Shown in pieces: positions 16,231 to 23,404 of a stretch of DNA of 23,404 nucleotides (within the stretch, counting starts at the first letter, position 1; each line of letters opens with the position of its first letter). Under the pieces are notes generated by a model. It ran no database searches. It saw only the letters and a program-made list of their open reading frames with translations, and was not told where the DNA came from. The translations under genes and the position numbers were made by a program. Source of the stretch: an uncultured Opitutales bacterium (GTDB lineage: Bacteria > Verrucomicrobiota > Verrucomicrobiia > Opitutales > Intestinicryptomonadaceae); the NCBI GenBank assembly GCA_900552245.1, contig URYY01000014.1, positions 1 to 23,404 on the forward strand, written 5' to 3'.

Positions 16231-17217
16231 TTAGCTTAAATCCGTCTTCTTCCAATGTATCTTGCGCTCATTTGCCAAGATTCTCACAAGAAAGCGCAGA
16301 AGCTCGCCAATCACTGCCGTCGCGTAGAGCTTTGCCATTAGGCCGCCGCCTTCATTCTTACTCAGGTGCCTAATTTCGGGTCTGTAAGAGCTTGCGGGCT
16401 CACCCGCAAATTTAAATAGGCGCACGAGCCACTCGGCGTAGTAAAACTTATAGATAAAGCGGTTGAAAAACTTGCCGCTTGAAAGGAGTATATTCTTAAA
16501 ATAGAGGTTGCGCCCAAATATCTCGCTTTTAAAGGGCCCGTTGCCGCGGTGGTGCGAATCTTGCCCCGGGTGGTCGCGGTAAAAGAAGAAATTCTTGTCG
16601 CAAAAAATGACAGTCTTTCCTCCCGCCGAAGTATCTATCAGGATATTTGTGTCGCCAATTTTCCCATATAGGTTTGGCTTTCTATACTTTAGCAAGTCTC
16701 TCACTCTGTAAATTGCGCCGGAAAATGAGGCCCTGCCGTCGTAGAAGTAATAGGCGGCAAAGTCCGCCTGAGTGTCAAACACAAAGGCCTCGCGCGAGGG
16801 ATTTTGCGCCATAAGGCGGCTTTGGTTTTCGCTTTTCACATAGCCGTAATGAGTTGATACAAGCGCAACGTCGCCGAGTTTTTCTATGGCGCGCGCCACA
16901 GCCTCTATATATTGCGGGTGCATTACATCGTCATCGTGCAACACCATCAGGTACTCGCAACTAGCGCCATCTGCGGCAGATTTAAAATTGCCGTCAAAAC
17001 CTAAATTTTTTGGGTGACGAACGTAGTTTAACTCGCGCTCGGGGTGGGCTTTTTTAAAAGCCTCAATAACCTTTGGAGTGTCGTCGCTGCTTGCGTTATC
17101 GTAAACTGAAATTTTCAAATTCTTAACGCTTTGAGCACAAACGCCTTCCAGCGCCTCTCTGAGAAAGGCACATCGGTTGTAGGTTAGAATTGCTATTTCA
17201 ATATCTTGGGGTGTCAT
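16231..17217 (-). CDS. GT2-family glycosyltransferase, last gene of the polysaccharide operon
   Basis: The ATG at 17217 gives 328 residues, beginning MTPQDIEIAILTYNR as family members do. The frame can be extended by seven codons to a TTG at 17238, but those residues look like read-through. The GT-A fold is evident: ILTYNR (10-15), DNASSDDT (40-47), NLGFDGNFK (71-79) and HDDDVMHP (94-101), whose Asp residues bind the metal and nucleotide sugar. A basic C-terminal region with some hydrophobic stretches suggests peripheral membrane attachment. It is clearly related to the preceding gene (17304-18269), sharing the HDDD-x-x-HP and GNFK blocks. It probably adds one sugar to a lipid-linked oligosaccharide; donor and acceptor are unknown. 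Confidence 0.88.
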   Translation of the reverse strand: MTPQDIEIAILTYNRCAFLREALEGVCAQSVKNLKISVYDNASSDDTPKVIEAFKKAHPERELNYVRHPKNLGFDGNFKSAADGASCEYLMVLHDDDVMHPQYIEAVARAIEKLGDVALVSTHYGYVKSENQSRLMAQNPSREAFVFDTQADFAAYYFYDGRASFSGAIYRVRDLLKYRKPNLYGKIGDTNILIDTSAGGKTVIFCDKNFFFYRDHPGQDSHHRGNGPFKSEIFGRNLYFKNILLSSGKFFNRFIYKFYYAEWLVRLFKFAGEPASSYRPEIRHLSKNEGGGLMAKLYATAVIGELLRFLVRILANERKIHWKKTDLS

Positions 17218-17303
17218 AGTCTCGAAAGCCCGCCGCAAAATTCGAATTACAAACGAACACCCTTACGCTACTCGAATGTGGGCCAGGCGCAAGACTAATT
17301 TGC

Positions 17304-18269
17304 CTAGGCAAGCGGGTTGTGCTTTAATTTATGACTGTAATATTTGCGCTTAAGCTTTGAAACGATTCTCATAACCTCCCGAATTGGCTTTACATCAAAA
17401 ATTCTGTAATGCTTCCAAGTTAGATTCTTTAAGAGATATTCCTCCTTAAACTCATCAATAGAAATATTCTTTATGCGCGACCATTCAAATAAGAAAATTC
17501 CGAAGCGCCACAGCAAAAATTTTGAGGTCAAACTGCCTCCCGCAAGCCTTTCGTAATGGGCGCATATATTTGCAAGCTCTCCTGGGAAAGGACCGGTCTT
17601 TAAGTCATTTGAATCCTGCATTGGCGACTGCCCCCAGCGCACGCAAGCTCCTAAGACAAAGGCGATTTCGCCCTCCATACATACGTCAAAAATAAAGCAT
17701 ATATCGTGGAGCTTTCCAAATTTCTCGGCGTGATATGACAATTTCTTATAAATATCAGTTCTATAAATATTCGAGCAAAATACGGGTCTATCCACGAGCA
17801 AATCTAGATAAACTCCCTTTACCTTGGGATAAATCCAGTATTTTTTATAAAGGATTGGCCAGTTGTAATTTGTCGGATTGAAAAGCCCTTCCAAATGCCC
17901 AGTTACCATTGCGAGATTGTTATGCTTAGAGAATATGCGCATAGCAGTTTCTATGTATTCGGGATGTATGGCATCATCATCGTGAAAAATTGCAGTGTAC
18001 TCATTTCCAGCCACCTCTTGGGAGTGTTTAAAATTTCCGACATTTCCCAAATTTACAGGACTTGTAAGGAGCTCTATATTCCTGTCGGGATAAAGTCTCT
18101 TTATTTCCTCAACCACCTCAGATGTATTGTCTGTGCTGGCGTTGTTTAGCACTTTTATTTTAAATCCAACTGCCGTCTGCGTGCAAAGACTATCAAGCAT
18201 AACACGCAGAGTTTTAGCTCTGTTGTAGGTTAAGACTAAAACGTCTAAATTTTCGCAAGAAAAACGCAT
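17304..18269 (-). CDS. GT2-family glycosyltransferase
   Basis: This 321-residue protein has the same GT-A layout as its downstream paralogue: LVLTYNR (11-17), NNASTDNT (42-49), NLGNVGNFK (73-81) and HDDDAIHPEYIE (96-107). The C-terminal half has a conserved MQDS-GPFPGE segment matching GQDS-GPFKSE in the neighbour, a likely acceptor-side feature. It begins 3 bases after the epimerase stop, so it belongs to the operon. An 86-base gap before the next gene contains a 12-base palindrome (TTGCCTAGGCAA, 17300-17311) across its stop codon. It is a cytoplasmic-face enzyme of surface-glycan assembly; the sugar transferred is not predictable. Confidence 0.9.
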   Translation of the reverse strand: MRFSCENLDVLVLTYNRAKTLRVMLDSLCTQTAVGFKIKVLNNASTDNTSEVVEEIKRLYPDRNIELLTSPVNLGNVGNFKHSQEVAGNEYTAIFHDDDAIHPEYIETAMRIFSKHNNLAMVTGHLEGLFNPTNYNWPILYKKYWIYPKVKGVYLDLLVDRPVFCSNIYRTDIYKKLSYHAEKFGKLHDICFIFDVCMEGEIAFVLGACVRWGQSPMQDSNDLKTGPFPGELANICAHYERLAGGSLTSKFLLWRFGIFLFEWSRIKNISIDEFKEEYLLKNLTWKHYRIFDVKPIREVMRIVSKLKRKYYSHKLKHNPLA

Positions 18270-18272
18270 ATA

Positions 18273-19124
18273 TTATGTATTGTTTTTTAAGTTTCTAATA
18301 GCGTCGTAAAACTTTTTCATTCCTACTTCGTACGGAGTAAAGGAATAGCCGCCCAATACCGCTAAAAGTTCGGAATTGTCGCCAGTGTACTCCAGATTCA
18401 TTCCGCCGCGCTTAAAAACTATGTCCGAACTGTAATCGGAAAAATCATTTACAATTTTAGCCAAAGTTTTAGTTTCCACGCTTTCTGTAGGTGTTAAATT
18501 TAAAAACTTTTTATCTGGGAAGTTTTTAAGTAGTTTGGCAACAATGTCGCACAAGTCGTCTATGTAAATAAAGTCGTAAACGACGTTCTGATTCATCATC
18601 ATAGGGCCTCTGTTTAAATTGTCATTTACTATGCAGCTTGTAACGCGCGTTGGATTTTCCCAAAGACCGTAAATTCCAAATATGCGTAGGTTTAAAATGT
18701 GCTCGGATTTCTCAATTTCTTTTGAGATGCAATACTTTGAATAGCCGTAGGCGTCTTTTGGAACACTCAGTCCGAAATCGCTCTCTTTAACTTTGCAAAG
18801 TGCGCGGGATTTGTCGTACTCAGCCCCAGAACCAAACACAATCATTGGACACTTTGAACAGGCGTACTTTGAGAGATTTTTAAACATTTCGATATTCGGA
18901 AGCGCAACATGCTCCAATGTAGCTTCCGGAGTGATACGCACACCGAGAGCCGCCGAATGTATTATGAAATCGACCTTATTTTCCGCAAAAAACGAATCGA
19001 CGCTAGCGCTATCCAGCAAATTCAATTCTGAACTGCGCGGCGACAAAAGCTCGTGCTTTCTTCCAAGAAATGCCTTTAGATGGCGACCTATAAAACCGCC
19101 GCTTCCGCTTAAAAAAATTTTCAT
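18273..19124 (-). CDS. NAD(P)-dependent sugar epimerase/dehydratase/reductase (extended SDR)
   Basis: This 283-residue Rossmann-fold protein shows the nucleotide-binding motif GSGGFIG (7-13), HSAALG (56-61), VFGSGAEYD (97-104) and the catalytic pair Y126 and K130 in YGYSK. NLRIFGIYG and FIYIDDLCDIV are typical of nucleotide-sugar enzymes of the GalE/GDP-fucose synthase/RmlD-like group. It is slightly shorter than most (300-330). Its ATG overlaps the stop of the transketolase C-half gene by four bases (ATGA), so the two are coupled. Coming after RfbF-G-H and a transketolase, the most economical role is reduction or epimerisation of the keto-sugar made by those enzymes. That role is inferred from position only. 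Confidence 0.9.
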   Translation of the reverse strand: MKIFLSGSGGFIGRHLKAFLGRKHELLSPRSSELNLLDSASVDSFFAENKVDFIIHSAALGVRITPEATLEHVALPNIEMFKNLSKYACSKCPMIVFGSGAEYDKSRALCKVKESDFGLSVPKDAYGYSKYCISKEIEKSEHILNLRIFGIYGLWENPTRVTSCIVNDNLNRGPMMMNQNVVYDFIYIDDLCDIVAKLLKNFPDKKFLNLTPTESVETKTLAKIVNDFSDYSSDIVFKRGGMNLEYTGDNSELLAVLGGYSFTPYEVGMKKFYDAIRNLKNNT

Positions 19125-20020
19125 AAAAAGGCGTCTATCTGCTCTTTTAAGTTCCCAAGGCCCAAGTGGTTCTTTATGTACCTCTGGCTGCCCACACAGT
19201 GCGAAAATTCGTCGCGCACGGCTATGGGCAAAATCTTTGCCGCCTTGCCGCTTTTTGCCACGACTTCCGATATGGCGAAAAATAGACCGCCTATAATGTT
19301 GTGTTCCTCAACGCTTACAATCGGAATTTTTCTATCAACTAAATCCAAGACCGCCGACTCGTCAAAGGGCTTTAAGGTGTGAGCGCTAAAAAGTGCGGGG
19401 CATGCGCCCTGTTTGCGATATTCCAAAGCCGTATTGTAGGCGTCTGCAAGCATACTTGAAGTTGCGATAATCGCAAAGTCTTCGCCTTCAAAAAGCTTGG
19501 ATAGCTTGCCAAATTCAACCGAATTTTCAAAGCGCGGCTCGCCTCGTCTGCCCAAACGCATGTATAGCGGACCGCAGTGGTTTACACTGTACTTTGTGAG
19601 AGTCTCAACTTCGTTTACCCCACCCGGAGCCAAAACTGCCATGTTGGGAAGTGTGCGCATAATCGCAATATCGTCGAGCGCATGATGCGTAGCTCCCGCT
19701 GGCCCGTATGAAAACCCGGAGCCGACCCCGACAATTCTTACGTTTGTATTCATGTAAGCGCAATCCACTTTTATCTGTTCGTAGGGCCTCGAGGTCGCAA
19801 AGGGAACTGCCGTGTAAACGTAAGGAATCTTCCCGCGCAATGCCAAACCTGCCGCAATTCCTATTGCGTTTTGCTCGGCTATGCCAACGTTTATGTAGCG
19901 CTCCGGGAAGGCCTCCTCGAAAGGCTCCAATACGGAAAAACCAAAATCGGCGGTTAAAAGCCAGATTCTATCATCGCCCTTTGCCTCTTCCAGTAGTGTG
20001 CGCAAAAAAGTATCTCTCAT
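19121..20020 (-). CDS. Transketolase-like C-terminal subunit (pyrimidine-binding and C-terminal domains)
   Basis: This 299-residue protein corresponds to the second half of transketolase. Visible features are TADFGFS (23-29), the catalytic-type Glu E49 in INVGIAEQNAIGIAAGLA, which activates ThDP in this superfamily, the FATSRPYEQIKVD segment (74-86), and GPAGATHHALDD (106-117) at the active site. The tail from about 170 is the regulatory C-terminal domain. Its ATG overlaps the stop of the N-half gene by four bases (ATGA), implying 1:1 production of the two subunits. Split transketolases of this kind occur in archaea, in Gram-positive bacteria and within polysaccharide loci. Here it is likely dedicated to sugar-nucleotide or branched-sugar synthesis rather than the pentose phosphate pathway, which is inference from the operon. 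Confidence 0.92.
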   Translation of the reverse strand: MRDTFLRTLLEEAKGDDRIWLLTADFGFSVLEPFEEAFPERYINVGIAEQNAIGIAAGLALRGKIPYVYTAVPFATSRPYEQIKVDCAYMNTNVRIVGVGSGFSYGPAGATHHALDDIAIMRTLPNMAVLAPGGVNEVETLTKYSVNHCGPLYMRLGRRGEPRFENSVEFGKLSKLFEGEDFAIIATSSMLADAYNTALEYRKQGACPALFSAHTLKPFDESAVLDLVDRKIPIVSVEEHNIIGGLFFAISEVVAKSGKAAKILPIAVRDEFSHCVGSQRYIKNHLGLGNLKEQIDAFL

Positions 20021-20796
20021 AGCCTGTCCAACTCCTCCAAAGCCATAGCCAATTCATCGTCGTTTGGCGACTTATAGTGCCATTTAAGTTGACCTTGCAT
20101 GTAAGAGACATCTTTGCCCTTAATCGTATCGGCAACAATCGCAAGAGAGGAATTGCTCCGCTTCTTTAGAGCGTTTTCAATTTCGTCCAAATTGTGGCCA
20201 TCTATGCGGCGAGAGTCTAAACCGAAGTTGCCAAGAGTTTCCGTCAACTTGGAATAATCGGCAATGTCCTGAGAATAAGCGCAACCCTGCAACTTATTAA
20301 AATCAACTATCAGCGTTAAATTTTTAATTTTGCGCTTTCCGGCAAATATGATGCCCTCCCATACCGAGCCTTCATTCAATTCGCCATCGCCCATTATCAC
20401 AAACACTCGATTCTGCGGGCTAGCAAGAGCCATTCCTATACCTATAGAAAGCCCGTGCCCCAGAGAACCCGATGAACAGTCTATCGCGGGCGACACCGTC
20501 AAATCTAGGTGCCCAGGCAAGATTCCGCCATCTATGTAGTAGCGCTTCAAATATTCGCTATCTAACATTCCAAATTCCGCAAGTACACTGTATAAAGCGG
20601 CGCTTGAATGCCCCTTTGAAAGTATCACCCTGTCGCGGTCTTCACTTGCAATGTTCGACTTTGAAATGTTCGCCACGCGCGAGTAAATTGTGTACAAAAT
20701 ATCCACTACCGACAGCGCCGCCCCCACGTGCGACGAGTGCGAATAGTGCACCATCTTCAAAATATTCTTCTTTATATTGCGAAGCGCCGCTTCCAT
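20017..20796 (-). CDS. Transketolase-like N-terminal subunit (ThDP pyrophosphate-binding domain)
   Basis: The chosen ATG at 20796 gives 259 residues. It is supported by a strong AAGGAGA four bases upstream and by removing an atypical 18-residue extension from the longer open frame, which starts at 20850 inside rfbH. The ThDP signature runs from MGDGELNEG (135-143) to DFNKLQ (165-170), with a GDG-to-N distance typical of the family. SHVGAALSVVDILYTIY (22-38), LSKGHSSAALY (59-69) and GSLGHGLSIGIGMA (110-123) are further landmarks. It pairs with the next gene to form a heteromeric transketolase. The gene starts one base after the rfbH stop and its ribosome-binding site lies in the last rfbH codons, so expression is coupled. 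Confidence 0.92.
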   Translation of the reverse strand: MEAALRNIKKNILKMVHYSHSSHVGAALSVVDILYTIYSRVANISKSNIASEDRDRVILSKGHSSAALYSVLAEFGMLDSEYLKRYYIDGGILPGHLDLTVSPAIDCSSGSLGHGLSIGIGMALASPQNRVFVIMGDGELNEGSVWEGIIFAGKRKIKNLTLIVDFNKLQGCAYSQDIADYSKLTETLGNFGLDSRRIDGHNLDEIENALKKRSNSSLAIVADTIKGKDVSYMQGQLKWHYKSPNDDELAMALEELDRL

Positions 20797-20797
20797 T

Positions 20798-22174
20798 TTA
20801 TCTCCTTGCCTCAACAAAAGCACGAATTGTTGAAACCGTCCTTTCAACATCGCACTGCTCCAAGTTTTGGGCGCAACCTACCCAGAAGGTATTGTTCATA
20901 ATGAAATCCGTATTGGGCAACATCGCATAGTCGCTCTCAGAGAGTTCCGAGGAGAGTTTCAAACCCGACGACGCAATTCTTAGAGGAATATCGTTTTCAA
21001 CAAACATTGGCTGGCGCAAAATATTGCCAGCAAAAAGCTGGCGAGTGCCTATGCCGCTTTGTTCGAGATACTCAACAAGCTCCTGCTTTGTAAAGTTTGC
21101 CCCAGTTTTTACGGATATGAGGAATCCGAACCAAGACGGAGTTGAATCTTCGCAAATCTTGGGCAAGATTAAAGAATCCTGCATATCGGAAAGCCCGCCC
21201 ATCAGACATTCCGCATTGCGCCTTCTAATTTCCAAAAATTCGTCGAGCTTCTTTAGCTGGGCGCAGGCTATTGCCGCCTGCCAATCCGTAATCTTTAAGT
21301 TGTAGCCTATGTGCGAATAGGTGTACTTATGGTCGTAGCCCTCGGGCAGATTGCCGAGCTTCATATTAAAGCGCCTGCGGCAAGTATCGTCGTGGCCGGG
21401 CTTGCACCAACAGTCGCGCCCCCAATCGCGAAACGACATTATTATCCTGTATAGCGTTGAATCGCTCGTAACAAGCGCCCCGCCCTCGCCCATTGTTATG
21501 TGGTGGGCAGGATAAAAACTGAAAGTGCCAATGTGCCCGTAGGTGCCGGCATACTTGCCCTTGTACTTTGCGCCCAAAGCATCGCAAGAATCCTCTATTA
21601 GCCACAAGTTGTGGCGCGTGCAAATTTCAAGAATCTTATCTAAGTCGTAGGTATTGCCTAGAGTATGCGCAAGGAATATGGCCTTTGTCTTGGGGCTTAT
21701 TGCCTCCTCTATTTTTGAAATATCAATGTTATACGTGCCAACCTCCGCATCTACAAACACGGGAACTAAGCCATTCTGGATTATCGGATTTATAGTTGTA
21801 GGAAAGCCAGCCGCAACCGCAATCACTTCGTCGCCGCGCCTTAGAGCGCGCTCGCCCAACTTGTGCGAAGTTAGAGCAGTTAAGGCTAAGAGATTCGCGC
21901 TTGAACCCGAATTTGTACTGAGGGCAAAGCGAGCGCCCAACTTCTTGGCAAACTCGCGCTCAAACTCGTCATTAAATCTGCCCGCCGTAAGCCACATGTC
22001 CAAAGAGGCCTCTATCATATTGCAAAGCTCCTCTTTGCCGATTTTTTTGCCCGATGCAGGAACGTATTTTTTGGGAGCAGATTTACTTGATATAAAATCA
22101 AAATACTCCAAAGCGGCGTCTTTTACCTTTTGGCGTAAAAATTCGTCCATATTAGAATTGTCAAAACTTTCCAT
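20798..22174 (-). CDS. rfbH: CDP-4-keto-6-deoxy-D-glucose 3-dehydrase (RfbH/DdhC/AscC-type)
   Basis: The ATG at 22174, two bases after the rfbG stop, gives 458 residues; a TTG five codons upstream (22189) is possible but less likely. The enzyme has an aminotransferase fold, but the PLP lysine is replaced by His (SFYPAHHITMGEGG, about residue 224), the hallmark of this dehydrase. Cysteines at 197, 255, 257 and 265 have the spacing C-x57-C-x-C-x7-C, exactly that reported for the [2Fe-2S] cluster of the Yersinia enzyme E1. MIEASLDMWLTAGRFNDEFE and GSSANLLALTALTS are near-diagnostic of RfbH. It removes the 3-hydroxyl of CDP-4-keto-6-deoxyglucose by a PMP radical mechanism and needs electrons from a reductase (RfbI/DdhD, E3), not encoded in this window. 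Confidence 0.96.
   Translation of the reverse strand: MESFDNSNMDEFLRQKVKDAALEYFDFISSKSAPKKYVPASGKKIGKEELCNMIEASLDMWLTAGRFNDEFEREFAKKLGARFALSTNSGSSANLLALTALTSHKLGERALRRGDEVIAVAAGFPTTINPIIQNGLVPVFVDAEVGTYNIDISKIEEAISPKTKAIFLAHTLGNTYDLDKILEICTRHNLWLIEDSCDALGAKYKGKYAGTYGHIGTFSFYPAHHITMGEGGALVTSDSTLYRIIMSFRDWGRDCWCKPGHDDTCRRRFNMKLGNLPEGYDHKYTYSHIGYNLKITDWQAAIACAQLKKLDEFLEIRRRNAECLMGGLSDMQDSLILPKICEDSTPSWFGFLISVKTGANFTKQELVEYLEQSGIGTRQLFAGNILRQPMFVENDIPLRIASSGLKLSSELSESDYAMLPNTDFIMNNTFWVGCAQNLEQCDVERTVSTIRAFVEARR
20801..20807 (-). promoter_or_regulatory. Strong Shine-Dalgarno deciding the start of the transketolase N-half
   Basis: In the minus sense, AAGGAGA lies four bases before the ATG at 20796 and inside the final codons of rfbH. 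It is one of the few strong ribosome-binding sites in the window. Confidence 0.85.
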
Positions 22175-22176
22175 AC

Positions 22177-23286
22177 CTATACAGCCCAAACTATATTTTT
22201 GTTTCTTGCCTTTGCAGTGAAATCGGCAATTTGCGCCTTCGTAAATTCAAATGCGTCAATCCCAGATTTCGAGTAAAAATTCCTATACCAATCGACCGTC
22301 ATTGCCACAGCCTCCGCCGCGTCACATACGGGTTTAAAGCCTAGCTGCGACTTTGACTTTGAAATGTCCAGCATAAGCAGCTTTGCCTCGTGCAAATTGT
22401 CGCTCTTTAGAACTTTCATCTCTCCGCTGCCCCAGCTTTTAATTATCAAATCCACAAGCTCAGCCACCCTCAAAATCGACGTCTCTTCAGGGCCAAAATT
22501 AAAACCTTCCGAATACTTCTGCGGATTTTCAAGCAGAAGCTGAGCCAAGCGCAAATAGCCGGCCAATGGCTCTAGGACATGCTCCCAGGGCCTCACTGCG
22601 TCGGGGCTTCTAACTATTATAGCTTCGCCCTTTGAAAGTGCGCGTATGCAGTCGGGCACAATTCTATCAAGTGCCCAATCGCCCCCGCCTATCACATTGC
22701 CTGCCCGCGCCGATGCAAGGGCAAAAGACCCCTCACCCCCCAAAAATGACGCCCTGTAGGAGGCCGTAAGGATTTCCGAACAGGCCTTTGAGGACGAGTA
22801 CATATCGTACCCACCAAAAGGATCGCTCTCTTTGTAGGCGTAGGAGACTTCCCTATTTTGATAGCATTTGTCGGTCGTAACATTCACAAATGCGCGCACA
22901 GACTTTTCCGCCCGAGCGGCCTCAAGCATATTCAAAGAGCCCATCACATTTGTGCGGTAGGTCTCGACGGGCTCGCGGTACGAAAGGCGAACAAGCGGTT
23001 GCGCCGCCATGTGAATAACAACTTCGGGCTTTGCTAAACTAAAAAATTTCGATAACTTTTCAGAGTCGCAAATATCGCCCACTTCCTGAGCCTCAACAAA
23101 ATTTTCCACACCCAAGACATCGCTGAGCCGCGGCTCGGTATCGGGCTTTAGAGAGTATCCGTAAACTTTCGCACCCAGCAGTTTAAGCCACAAACTAAGC
23201 CACGCCCCCTTAAAGCCCAAATTGCCGCTTACGAGAACGCGCCTGCCCTTAAAAATACCGCCGAAAGCCCCTACCAGACCTTCCAT
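22177..23286 (-). CDS. rfbG: CDP-glucose 4,6-dehydratase
   Basis: This 369-residue extended SDR has the NAD-binding motif GNLGFKG (21-27; most relatives read GHTGFKG), the MAAQPLVR block (93-100), VTTDKCYQN (136-144), the catalytic YSSSK (163-167) and the RfbG-specific RPWEHVLEPLAGYL (232-245). It converts CDP-glucose to CDP-4-keto-6-deoxyglucose, the substrate of RfbH. Its first 16 bases overlap the end of rfbF, and its stop is two bases before the rfbH start, so the three are a coupled unit. The N-terminal extension of about ten residues before FKGRRVLVSG is normal for the family. Confidence 0.96.
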   Translation of the reverse strand: MEGLVGAFGGIFKGRRVLVSGNLGFKGAWLSLWLKLLGAKVYGYSLKPDTEPRLSDVLGVENFVEAQEVGDICDSEKLSKFFSLAKPEVVIHMAAQPLVRLSYREPVETYRTNVMGSLNMLEAARAEKSVRAFVNVTTDKCYQNREVSYAYKESDPFGGYDMYSSSKACSEILTASYRASFLGGEGSFALASARAGNVIGGGDWALDRIVPDCIRALSKGEAIIVRSPDAVRPWEHVLEPLAGYLRLAQLLLENPQKYSEGFNFGPEETSILRVAELVDLIIKSWGSGEMKVLKSDNLHEAKLLMLDISKSKSQLGFKPVCDAAEAVAMTVDWYRNFYSKSGIDAFEFTKAQIADFTAKARNKNIVWAV

Positions 23287-23404
23287 TTCGCCTCTCCCTT
23301 ATCCCACATTTCGTTTAAGTCTTTCTTGTCCTTGAGCATATCCATCGGGCGCCAGAACCCCGAGTGCACATAGGCGTTTAGCTGCCCTGCCGCAGAAAGC
23401 TTCT
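23271..23404 (-). CDS. rfbF: Glucose-1-phosphate cytidylyltransferase, C-terminal fragment (5' end outside the window)
   Basis: The last 44 codons are visible: GQLNAYVHSGFWRPMDMLKDK followed by DLNEMWDKGEAKWKVW and a TAG at 23271-23273. The segments Y-x-H-x-GFW-x-x-MD-x-L-x-DK and W-x-x-G-x-A-x-W are characteristic of the RfbF/DdhA C-terminus. The enzyme makes CDP-glucose from glucose-1-phosphate and CTP, the first step feeding RfbG and RfbH. The reading frame overlaps the rfbG start by 16 bases. It is cut by the window edge, not by mutation. Confidence 0.93.
   Translation of the reverse strand, partial: KLSAAGQLNAYVHSGFWRPMDMLKDKKDLNEMWDKGEAKWKVW

Noticed and set aside
17218..17238. TTG start adding seven residues to the last glycosyltransferase
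   Set aside because: The ATG at 17217 already gives the standard GT2 beginning, and no ribosome-binding site precedes the TTG.
20797..20850. 18-residue N-terminal extension of the transketolase N-half
   Set aside because: It lies inside rfbH. The internal ATG at 20796 has a strong Shine-Dalgarno and gives the normal family N-terminus.

Overview
The window most resembles a member of the Verrucomicrobiota, probably near the Opitutae. The strongest clue is the 1418-residue protein at 7860-12116: a pilin-like N-terminal anchor on a very large exported body that ends in the R-[RFG]-F-[RN]-IVSFRWL-type tail I associate with that phylum. The A+T-rich spacers, frequent ATA and AGG codons and near absence of strong Shine-Dalgarno sites fit, but do not prove it. 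The assignment is inference from family knowledge; no rRNA or housekeeping marker is present.

Region 1 (1-12164) is a xylan-utilisation operon enclosed by what looks like a surface or secretion cassette. On the minus strand, a secreted protein of unknown function (6780-7583) leads into a GH97 enzyme, a GPH-type sugar/cation symporter, a GH10 endoxylanase and a GH43 enzyme. Gaps are 24, 41, 6 and 1-2 bases or smaller, and a good terminator follows at 1106-1139. GH10 and GH97 carry export signals, while GH43 and the symporter do not. The implied route is cutting of xylan outside the cytoplasm, import of oligomers, and final cleavage inside. Downstream in the same direction is the start of a membrane-anchored protein with a von Willebrand A-like fold and degenerate metal-site residues (1-907, cut by the window edge). 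Divergent from the operon is the 1418-residue protein, closed by a perfect terminator. A 17-base sequence occurs identically upstream of the vWA-like gene and of the operon head, each time beside an A+T-rich palindrome. A related element faces the 1418-residue gene.

Region 2 (12165-15657) holds transporters: a BASS-family (bile acid/sodium symporter-like) carrier, a half-size EamA/DMT protein overlapping it tail to tail, and an MsbA-like ABC exporter. It is followed by a 573-base gene-free stretch with a 25-base tandem repeat and inverted repeats.

Region 3 (16231-23404) is a tightly packed minus-strand surface-polysaccharide operon. In transcription order it carries the end of RfbF (glucose-1-phosphate cytidylyltransferase), RfbG (CDP-glucose 4,6-dehydratase), RfbH (CDP-4-keto-6-deoxyglucose 3-dehydrase, with exact Fe-S spacing and a His in place of the PLP lysine), a transketolase split into two genes, an SDR-type sugar epimerase/reductase and two related GT2 glycosyltransferases. 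Together these suggest a CDP-4-keto-3,6-dideoxyhexose that may be extended by a two-carbon unit through a ThDP enzyme, reduced, and transferred. The transketolase step is the most intriguing biochemical hypothesis in the window.
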